Source of the DNA: Nonomuraea spiralis
GTDB taxonomy: Bacteria > Actinomycetota > Actinomycetes > Streptosporangiales > Streptosporangiaceae
Assembly (NCBI RefSeq): GCF_014648435.1
Contig: NZ_BMRC01000048.1
Location: 1 to 52,214, forward strand
DNA: 52,214 nucleotides
Direction of reading: 5' to 3'
Below, piece after piece: positions 43,742 to 50,780 of this stretch. The notes beneath the pieces were generated by a model. It ran no database searches. It saw only the letters and a program-made list of their open reading frames with translations, and was not told the origin of the DNA. A program made the position numbers and the translations under genes. Every line of letters begins with the position of its first letter. Positions within the stretch are counted from its first letter, which is position 1.

Positions 43742-46432
43742 GTGCCGAAGAGTGAAGTGACCCCCAGCCGCCCGTGCCTGTTGCTGCTTGACGGGCATTC
43801 CCTGGCCTACCGCGCTTTCTACGCGCTCAAAGACGCCAACCTCATGACCACCGACGGTCAGCACACCGAGGCGGTCTACGGGTTCACCTCGATGCTGACG
43901 AACATCCTGCGCGACGAGCAGCCGACCCATGTGGCGGTGGCCTTCGACAGGTCGGAGCCGACGTTCCGCCACGAGGAATACTCCGACTACAAGGCCAACA
44001 GGAGCGAGACCCCGGAAGACTTCCGCGGTCAGATGCAGCTCATCTACGAGCTTCTCGACACGCTGCGCATTCCTCACCTGTCCAAGGCGGGCTTCGAGGC
44101 CGACGACCTGATCGCCACCCTCGCCACCCGCGCGGCCGATCAGGGGATGGACGTCCTGATCGTCACCGGCGACCGCGACGCGCTGCAACTCGTCAACGAG
44201 CACGTCACCGTCCTGATGACGCGCCGGGGCATCAGCGACATGACCAGGTTCACGCCCGAGGCGGTCGAGGAGAAGTACGGCCTGACCCCCGCCCAATACC
44301 CCGACTTCGCCGCGCTGCGCGGCGACCCCAGCGACAACCTGCTGTCCATCCCCAGCGTCGGCGAGAAGACCGCGGCCAAGTGGGTGCGCGAGTTCGGCTC
44401 GCTGACCGCGCTGGTCGACCGCGTCGACGAGGTCAAGGGCAAGGTCGGCGAGAAGCTGCGCGAGCACGTCGCCCAGGTGCTGATGAACCGCCGCCTGACC
44501 GAGCTGCTGCGCGACGTGCCGCTCGACGTCGAGCTCGGCGACCTCACGCAGGGCGGGTGGGAGCGCGAGGAGATCAACAAGCTGTTCGACACCCTGCAGA
44601 TCCGCGGCGAGCTGCGCGAGCGTGTCTTCAAGGTGCTCGGCACCGGCGAGGCCGAGCCCGAGCAGGGCTTCGAGGTCGAGACCGTGATCCTCGGCCCCGA
44701 CCGCGTGGCCGGCTGGTTGTCGGCGCTGCCGCAGGGCCGCGCCGGGCTGGCCTTCAAGGGCTCCTACGGCAGCGGCACGGGCCGCATCGACGCCATCGCC
44801 GTCGCCTCGCCCGACGGCACCGCCGCCCACATCGACCCCGTCAAGCTCACCGAGGGCGACGAGGCGGCGCTGCGGGCCTGGCTGGGCGACGCGAGCAGGC
44901 CCAAGGCCGTCCACGACGCCAAAGGCCCGATCCTGGCCCTGTGGGCCCAGGGCATGGAGCTGCGCGGGCTGAGCTGCGACACCGCGCTGGCCGCCTACCT
45001 CGCCATGCCGGGCCAGCGCACGTTCGCGCTGGAAGACCTGGCCAGGCGCTACCTCAACCGCGACCTGCGGGCCGAGGAGGAGTCCGGCGGCCAGGCCGCG
45101 CTGTTCGGCGACGACGAGGACGCCCCGGCCAAGGACCTCGCGCTGCGCGCCCACGCGGTGCGCGAGCTGGCCGACTCCCTGGAGGGTTTCCTGGCCGGCC
45201 GCGGCGGCACCCAGCTCCTGGCCGACGTCGAGCTGCCGCTGCTGTCGGTGCTGGCCGAGATGGAGCGGGCCGGCATCGCCGTCGACAGCGAATACTTCGC
45301 GGGCCTGGAGGCCGAGTTCGGCGCGGCGGTCAAGCACGCCGTCGAGGAGGCCCACCGCTCGGTCGGCGAGCAGTTCAACCTGGGCTCGCCCAAGCAGCTC
45401 CAGGAGATCCTGTTCACCAGGCTCAACCTGCCCAAGACGAAGAAGATCAAGACCGGCTACAGCACCGACGCCGACCAGCTCGCCTGGCTCGCCACCCAGA
45501 CCGAGCACGAGCTGCCGACGATCATGCTGCGCCACCGTGACCAGCAGAAGCTGCGCACCACGGTCGAGGGCCTGATCAAGGAGGTCGCCGACGACGGGCG
45601 CATCCACACCACGTTCAACCAGATCATCGCCGCGACCGGCCGCCTGTCCTCGGAGAAGCCCAACCTCCAGAACATCCCGATTCGCACCGCCGAGGGCCGC
45701 CGCATCCGGCAGGGCTTCGTGGTGGGCGAGGGCTACGAGCGGCTGCTGACGGCCGACTACAGCCAGATCGAGCTGCGCATCATGGCCCACCTGTCGGGCG
45801 ACGAGTCGCTGATCGCCGCCTTCGAGTCGGGCCACGACTTCCACCAGGCCACCGCGGCCCGGGCGTTCGATCTGCCGCCGGAGCAGATCGACTCCGAGCT
45901 GCGGGCCCGGATCAAGGCGATGAACTACGGCCTGGCCTACGGTCTGTCCGACTTCGGCCTGTCCGGGCAGCTCAACATCCCGGTCGCCGAGGCGCGGGCG
46001 CTGAAGGAGGAGTACTTCACCGAGTTCGGCGGCGTACGCGACTTCCTCCAGGCCATCGTGGCCCAGGCGCGCACCGACGGCTACACCGAGACCATCATGG
46101 GCCGCCGCCGCTACCTGCCCGACCTGACCAGCGACAACCGCCAGCGCCGGGAGATGGCCGAGCGCATGGCGCTCAACGCCCCCATCCAGGGCTCGGCGGC
46201 CGACATCATCAAGGTCGCCATGCTCCACGTCCACCAGGCCATCGCCGAGGAGGGGCTCGCCTCCCGGATGTTGCTCCAGGTCCACGACGAGCTGGTGTTC
46301 GAGGTCGCGCCGGGCGAGCTGGAGACGCTGCGGCAGCTCGTCAGCGACCAGATGAACGCCGCCTACAGCCTGCGCGTGCCGCTGGAGGTCTCGGTGGGCG
46401 TCGGGCGTACGTGGCAGGACGCCGGCCACTGA
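43742..46432 (+). CDS. polA: DNA polymerase I
   Basis: The 896-residue enzyme has all three PolA regions. The 5'-3' exonuclease (residues 10-300) shows LLLDGHSLAYRAFYAL, FDRSEPTFRHEEYSDYKANR, EADDLIATLA, TGDRDALQLV and the helix-hairpin-helix GDPSDNLLSIPSVGEKTAAKW. The middle domain lacks the acidic residues of a working 3'-5' exonuclease, as in other actinobacteria. The polymerase domain shows TGRLSSEKPNLQNIPIR, DYSQIELRIMAHLSGDESL, RIKAMNYGLAYG and LLQVHDELVFEV. It serves repair and Okazaki fragment processing. It starts with GTG and looks leaderless. Confidence 0.98.
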   Translation: MPKSEVTPSRPCLLLLDGHSLAYRAFYALKDANLMTTDGQHTEAVYGFTSMLTNILRDEQPTHVAVAFDRSEPTFRHEEYSDYKANRSETPEDFRGQMQLIYELLDTLRIPHLSKAGFEADDLIATLATRAADQGMDVLIVTGDRDALQLVNEHVTVLMTRRGISDMTRFTPEAVEEKYGLTPAQYPDFAALRGDPSDNLLSIPSVGEKTAAKWVREFGSLTALVDRVDEVKGKVGEKLREHVAQVLMNRRLTELLRDVPLDVELGDLTQGGWEREEINKLFDTLQIRGELRERVFKVLGTGEAEPEQGFEVETVILGPDRVAGWLSALPQGRAGLAFKGSYGSGTGRIDAIAVASPDGTAAHIDPVKLTEGDEAALRAWLGDASRPKAVHDAKGPILALWAQGMELRGLSCDTALAAYLAMPGQRTFALEDLARRYLNRDLRAEEESGGQAALFGDDEDAPAKDLALRAHAVRELADSLEGFLAGRGGTQLLADVELPLLSVLAEMERAGIAVDSEYFAGLEAEFGAAVKHAVEEAHRSVGEQFNLGSPKQLQEILFTRLNLPKTKKIKTGYSTDADQLAWLATQTEHELPTIMLRHRDQQKLRTTVEGLIKEVADDGRIHTTFNQIIAATGRLSSEKPNLQNIPIRTAEGRRIRQGFVVGEGYERLLTADYSQIELRIMAHLSGDESLIAAFESGHDFHQATAARAFDLPPEQIDSELRARIKAMNYGLAYGLSDFGLSGQLNIPVAEARALKEEYFTEFGGVRDFLQAIVAQARTDGYTETIMGRRRYLPDLTSDNRQRREMAERMALNAPIQGSAADIIKVAMLHVHQAIAEEGLASRMLLQVHDELVFEVAPGELETLRQLVSDQMNAAYSLRVPLEVSVGVGRTWQDAGH

Positions 46433-46549
46433 TGATGTTTATCCGGATACGGCGGGGCAGTCCGACATTTCGTGAACGGCGAGGCCCCGCCGTCTCCGGG
46501 GCTTCTCGTCTACGCTGAAGACACTTTTAGCCGAGTAGCCGGGAGTTTC

Positions 46550-47653
46550 GTGCGGGTACCAGCCTCTTACACACGGATCATCGCCATCGCGAACGTGGCG
46601 GTCGTGACCGTGGCCATCGCCGGGCTGAGCCTCTTACCTGACGGTGAGACCCCCGCTACCCCCAAGGCGTCGGCCAGGGTCGGCCTGAGCGCCCCCGTCA
46701 CGCCCCCGCAGACGCGGCCCTCGGACGCCTCCCAGCCTCCCGGCGTGGTCGCCACCCCCGAGTTCGCCCGCCAGGTCCGCGCCAACGAGGCGGGCCTCGT
46801 GCCGGTCATCATGTACCACCGGATCCTGCGCAAGCGCGTGGCCTCGATCGACCGTACGCCCGCCCAGCTCAGGAAAGAGCTGGAGAAGCTGGCCAAGCAG
46901 GGTTACGTGCCCATCACGGCCAGGGAGTTCGTCACCGGCGACATCAAGGTGCCGGCCGGGCGCTTCCCCGTGGTGCTGACGTTCGACGACGGGCATCCGA
47001 GTCATTTCGCGCTCGACGCCTCCGGCAACCCCAAGCCCGACACCGCCGTGGGCGTGCTCCTCGACGTGGCCGCCCGATACCCCTCCTTCCGGCCGACCGC
47101 GACGTTCTGGGTCACGCGCGAGCCGTTCGGGCTGCGCGACCGGGAGCGGCAGACGGCGGCCGTGCGGTGGCTGGTCGACCACGGCTTCGAGGTCGCCAAC
47201 CACACCTGGTCGCACCCCGACCTGCGCAGGCTCGGCAAGAAGAAGGTCCGCGAGCAGATCGTCCGGCTGGAACGCCTGCTCAAGAAGGTGGGCGCGCCGC
47301 CCGACAAGACCCTGGCCCTGCCGTACGGGTCGCTGCCGCGGCCCAAGAAGCTGGCCCGTACCGGCTCGTGGGACGGGACCCGTTATGATTTCGCGGGCGT
47401 GTTCCTCGCCGGAGCCGAGCCGTCTCTTTCGCCCTACGCGAAAAAGTTCGACCCTGGAGCGATCCAGCGGATCCAGAGCAACGGCAAGCGGGGCGAATGC
47501 CGCAAGTGGTGCTCGCAGTACTGGCTGGAGTGGCTGAGCAAGCACCCTGGTGAGCGCTACGTCTCCGACGGGGATCCCGGGCGGATCTCCATCCCGGGGA
47601 AACTAAGGGGTAATATCAACCCCAAGCGGGAGTCCCAGATCATCGCATACTGA
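46550..47653 (+). CDS. polysaccharide deacetylase family protein with membrane anchor
   Basis: A single helix (about residues 8-28, YTRIIAIANVAVVTVAIAGLSLL) anchors the protein, followed by a Pro/Thr linker and a NodB-type domain: VPVIMYHRI, VVLTFDDGHPSH (first metal Asp), and GFEVANHTWSHPDLR (metal histidines). The C-terminal part has two cysteines in RGECRKWCSQY. Members remove acetyl groups from wall or capsule polymers. I chose GTG at 46550, with GGGAG upstream; GTG at 46472 is in frame but would start before a likely -10 box (TACGCT at 46511). The gene has a TTA leucine codon at 46634-46636. Confidence 0.85.
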   Translation: MRVPASYTRIIAIANVAVVTVAIAGLSLLPDGETPATPKASARVGLSAPVTPPQTRPSDASQPPGVVATPEFARQVRANEAGLVPVIMYHRILRKRVASIDRTPAQLRKELEKLAKQGYVPITAREFVTGDIKVPAGRFPVVLTFDDGHPSHFALDASGNPKPDTAVGVLLDVAARYPSFRPTATFWVTREPFGLRDRERQTAAVRWLVDHGFEVANHTWSHPDLRRLGKKKVREQIVRLERLLKKVGAPPDKTLALPYGSLPRPKKLARTGSWDGTRYDFAGVFLAGAEPSLSPYAKKFDPGAIQRIQSNGKRGECRKWCSQYWLEWLSKHPGERYVSDGDPGRISIPGKLRGNINPKRESQIIAY

Positions 47654-47665
47654 TGTGTCCCCGGA

Positions 47666-47694
47666 TTGACCCCGTGGCCAAGGTCTCATATGCT
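47666..47694 (+). promoter_or_regulatory. strong rpsA promoter
   Basis: TTGACC (47666-47671) and TATGCT (47689-47694) are 17 bases apart, a near-consensus housekeeping promoter. The start should be near 47701, giving a leader of about 145 bases. Confidence 0.75.
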
Positions 47695-47700
47695 GATCGC

Positions 47701-47845
47701 TGCGCTGTGGGCTCGCGCGCGCCTCAGACGGAGCGGGCTCGCGCTCGGTCACGTCGATGTCGTAATTCCTCGGCTTGATGCGGAAGAGGGCCTGCCGCGC
47801 ATCCGCCACATCGACATCCTGTCCGCGTTCGGAGCAATTCCACAC
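47701..47845 (+). promoter_or_regulatory. long rpsA leader
   Basis: The transcribed leader contains GGGCTCGCGC twice (near 47709 and 47739) and a GAGCG-GGCTCG-CGCTC hairpin. Ribosomal protein S1 binds its own leader in other bacteria, so this could be an autoregulatory region. The ribosome site is GGAGC at 47831. Confidence 0.45.
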
Positions 47846-49327
47846 ATGACGTCCAGCACTGAGGCCACCTCGAGCACCCCGCAGGTAGCGGTCAACGACA
47901 TCGGGTCCGAGGAAGCCTTCCTCGCAGCGATCGACGAGACCATCAAATACTTCAACGACGGCGACATCGTCGAGGGCACCGTCGTCAAGGTCGATCGAGA
48001 CGAGGTCCTTCTCGATATCGGCTACAAGACCGAGGGTGTCATCCCCTCGCGCGAGCTTTCGATCAAGCACGATGTCGACCCTGCTGACGTCGTGGAAGTC
48101 GGCGAGCACGTCGAGGCCCTGGTTCTCCAGAAGGAGGACAAAGAGGGCCGCTTGATCCTGTCCAAGAAGCGTGCGCAGTACGAGCGCGCCTGGGGCACGA
48201 TCGAGAAGATCAAGGACGAGGACGGCATCGTCACCGGTACCGTCATCGAGGTCGTCAAGGGTGGTCTCATCCTCGACATCGGCCTGCGCGGCTTCCTCCC
48301 CGCCTCCCTGGTCGAGATGCGACGCGTCCGCGATCTGCAGCCGTACGTCGGCCGCGAGCTCGAGGCGAAGATCATCGAACTCGACAAGAACCGCAACAAC
48401 GTGGTTCTCTCCCGCCGCGCCTGGCTGGAGCAGACGCAGTCCGAGGTGCGCCAGACGTTCCTCAACACCCTGCAGAAGGGCCAGGTCCGCAAGGGCGTCG
48501 TGTCCTCGATCGTCAACTTCGGCGCCTTCGTCGATCTCGGCGGGGTCGACGGTCTGGTCCACGTGTCCGAGCTGTCCTGGAAGCACATCGACCACCCGTC
48601 CGAGGTCGTCGAGGTGGGCCAGGAGGTCACGGTCGAGGTCCTCGACGTCGACATGGAGCGCGAGCGCGTCTCCCTGTCGCTCAAGGCCACGCAGGAAGAC
48701 CCGTGGCAGCAGTTCGCCCGTACCCACCAGATCGGTCAGGTCGTGCCGGGTCGCGTCACCAAGCTGGTGCCGTTCGGTGCGTTCGTCCGGGTCGAGGAGG
48801 GCATCGAGGGCCTGGTCCACATCTCCGAGCTGGCCGAGCGCCACGTGGAGATCCCGGAGCAGGTCGTCCAGGTCGGCGACGAGATCTTCGTGAAGATCAT
48901 CGACATCGACCTCGACCGTCGTCGCATCAGCCTCTCGCTGAAGCAGGCCAACGAGGGCGTGGGGACCGAGGTCGAGTTCGACCCGACCCTCTACGGCATG
49001 GCGGCCACGTACGACGACCAGGGCAACTACATCTACCCCGAGGGCTTCGACTCGGAGACCGGTGAGTGGCTCGAGGGCTTCGACAAGCAGCGTGAGGAGT
49101 GGGAGCGGCAGTACGCCGAGGCCCAGACGCGCTTCGAGGCTCACCGCAAGCAGATCGAGGAGGCCCGCAAGGCCGAGGCGGAGGCCGGCGAGGCCGCTCC
49201 CTCGTCCTACAGCGGCGAGACCGCTCCTCCGTCGGGCAGCTCGTCGTCGGCTCCGGCCAGCGGCGCGCTCGCCTCTGACGAGGCGCTCGCTGCCCTCCGC
49301 GAGAAGCTCGCGGGCGGCCAGAGCTAA
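47846..49327 (+). CDS. rpsA: 30S ribosomal protein S1
   Basis: The 493-residue protein has four S1 RNA-binding domains (about residues 33-102, 118-185, 203-273 and 288-360), starting with GDIVEGTVVKVDRDEVLLDIGYKTEGVIP. The third and fourth (GVVSSIVNFGAFVDLGGVDGLVHVSELSW and GRVTKLVPFGAFVRVEEGIEGLVHISELA) are most typical. Four domains, not six, is normal for actinobacteria. The acidic, Ser/Ala-rich C terminus (KQIEEARKAEAEAGEAAPSSYSG) is also typical. S1 helps the ribosome bind structured or weak-leader messages. A longer open frame to 47666 includes the promoter and is not the gene. Confidence 0.97.
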   Translation: MTSSTEATSSTPQVAVNDIGSEEAFLAAIDETIKYFNDGDIVEGTVVKVDRDEVLLDIGYKTEGVIPSRELSIKHDVDPADVVEVGEHVEALVLQKEDKEGRLILSKKRAQYERAWGTIEKIKDEDGIVTGTVIEVVKGGLILDIGLRGFLPASLVEMRRVRDLQPYVGRELEAKIIELDKNRNNVVLSRRAWLEQTQSEVRQTFLNTLQKGQVRKGVVSSIVNFGAFVDLGGVDGLVHVSELSWKHIDHPSEVVEVGQEVTVEVLDVDMERERVSLSLKATQEDPWQQFARTHQIGQVVPGRVTKLVPFGAFVRVEEGIEGLVHISELAERHVEIPEQVVQVGDEIFVKIIDIDLDRRRISLSLKQANEGVGTEVEFDPTLYGMAATYDDQGNYIYPEGFDSETGEWLEGFDKQREEWERQYAEAQTRFEAHRKQIEEARKAEAEAGEAAPSSYSGETAPPSGSSSSAPASGALASDEALAALREKLAGGQS

Positions 49328-49343
49328 GGCTCAGCCTTGAATC

Positions 49344-49376
49344 AGCCCCGCACGGGTCTCCCGTGCGGGGCTTTTT
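49344..49376 (+). terminator. terminator after rpsA
   Basis: A perfect 13-bp stem (49344-49356 with 49360-49372) has a TCT loop and runs into TTTTC. Confidence 0.93.
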
Positions 49377-49413
49377 CACGTCATTCGCCAGGAACGGCCT
49401 GTCCATCGCGGAA

Positions 49414-49441
49414 GGAACCTTGCCGCGAGGGTTCCTAGGGT
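49414..49441. promoter_or_regulatory. operator-like palindrome and leaderless -10 of the epoxide hydrolase gene
   Basis: AGGAACC and GGTTCCT flank a TTGCCGCGAG centre. TAGGGT (49436-49441) lies 7 bases before the ATG and overlaps the right arm, so a protein on the palindrome would block a leaderless promoter. Confidence 0.5.
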
Positions 49442-49448
49442 TCCCTCC

Positions 49449-50570
49449 ATGACGCCGTTTCGCATCGACATCCCGCAGGCCGACCTCGACGACCTCGACG
49501 ATCGGCTGCGCCGCACCCGGTGGGCCGGGCCGCTCCCCGGCGGATGGGACCGGGGCGTGCCGGTCGACTACCTGCGCGAGCTGGTCGCGTACTGGGCCGG
49601 CGCGTTCGACTGGCGGGCCCAGGAGGCCAGGCTCAACGCCTTCGACCAGTACACCACCGTGATCGACGGGCAGACGATCCACTTCGTGCACGTCCGCTCG
49701 CCCGAGCCGCACGCGCTGCCGCTCGTCCTCACGCACAGCTGGCCGAGCTCGTTCGTGGAGTACGCCGAGGTCGTCGGGCCGCTCACCGACCCCCGGGCGT
49801 ACGGGCTCGACCCGGCCACGGCCTTCCACGTCGTGGCGCCCTCGCTGCCCGGGTTCGCCTTCTCGCCGTTCCCTGACCCGCCGGACGAGCGGCCGTGGAG
49901 CATCGCGCGCGTGGCGCGGACCTGGGCCGAGCTGATGTCCCGCCTGGGCTACGACCGGTACGGCGCCCACGGCAACGACGCCGGGGCCCTGGTGACGCCC
50001 CAGCTCGCCGCGTACGACAGCGAGCATGTGGTGGGCTCGCTCATCACCGCCGGGCTCGGCATCCCCACCGGCGCGCCCGGGGAGCTGGACGGGCTGGACG
50101 AGGACGAACTGGCCCAGCTCGCCGAGCTGACCGCGTGGACCACCGGCGGCAGCGGATACGGCCCCTACCTGGCCAAACGGCCCCAGACGCTGGCCCACGG
50201 GTTCGCCGACTCGCCGGTGGCGCAGCTGGCGTACCTGGTGGAGCGGTTCAAGGAGTTCGACGGCTGGTCGCCGCTGGAGGAGCCGGTCCATCGGGACCTC
50301 GTGCTGACCAACGCCACCCTGTACTGGCTGACCGGCACCGGCGGCTCCTCGTCCTGGCCCTACTACGAAGGGGCCGCCGGGCTGCCGATCGACCAGCGCG
50401 AGGTGCCGACCGGCGTCTCCCACGGCGGGCCGGAGGTCATGCGCCGCATCGCCGCGCGTAAGAACGACCTCCGGTGGTGGGGGGAGGCCGTCAGCCCCAG
50501 CCACATGGTGGGTTTGGCCGCCCCGGAGACGGTCGTCGCGGGCGTCCGGACCTTCTTCGGCATGCTCTGA
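49449..50570 (+). CDS. epoxide hydrolase (EHN plus alpha/beta-hydrolase)
   Basis: The 373-residue protein starts with the EHN N-terminal domain (FRIDIPQADLDDLDDRLRRTRWAG, through WRAQEARLNAFDQYTT) and then an alpha/beta-hydrolase domain. THSWPSSFVEY is the oxyanion HGWP-type motif with Ser replacing Gly. The nucleophile is D177 in GAHGNDAGA, where most have GGD-W-G. The charge relay His is seen at SPSHMVGLAAPE. It opens epoxides or similar rings and fits the microsomal type. The substrate is unknown. It seems leaderless, just after the rpsA terminator. Confidence 0.9.
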   Translation: MTPFRIDIPQADLDDLDDRLRRTRWAGPLPGGWDRGVPVDYLRELVAYWAGAFDWRAQEARLNAFDQYTTVIDGQTIHFVHVRSPEPHALPLVLTHSWPSSFVEYAEVVGPLTDPRAYGLDPATAFHVVAPSLPGFAFSPFPDPPDERPWSIARVARTWAELMSRLGYDRYGAHGNDAGALVTPQLAAYDSEHVVGSLITAGLGIPTGAPGELDGLDEDELAQLAELTAWTTGGSGYGPYLAKRPQTLAHGFADSPVAQLAYLVERFKEFDGWSPLEEPVHRDLVLTNATLYWLTGTGGSSSWPYYEGAAGLPIDQREVPTGVSHGGPEVMRRIAARKNDLRWWGEAVSPSHMVGLAAPETVVAGVRTFFGML

Positions 50571-50654
50571 GCCGCACGCGGCCGTTCTGAGCCCCGAGCG
50601 GCTCTGAGCCCCGAGCGGCTCTGACCCCGAGCCGTTCTGAGCCTCGAACGCACG
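50566..50654 (+). repeat. 17-bp tandem repeats after the epoxide hydrolase stop
   Basis: TCTGAGCCCCGAGCGGC starts at 50586 and 50603 as exact copies, and at 50620 and 50636 as altered ones; the first, degenerate unit at 50566 includes the stop codon. GAGCC and GGCTC within units can pair, so the array makes small hairpins. Confidence 0.8.
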
Positions 50655-50780
50655 CAGGCCCGCCGGGCGGGCGCCAGATTTTACCTGGCGAGCTTTCGGG
50701 ACTCCTCCACCTGCGAAGACGGCCGCTGGGAAACTGGCAGGCGGCTGGAGGCACGAACGTTCGGGGGCGATGCGGTGCGC

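Noticed and set aside
47666..47845. Longer S1 start upstream of 47846
   Set aside because: The extension covers the consensus promoter and encodes nothing similar to S1.
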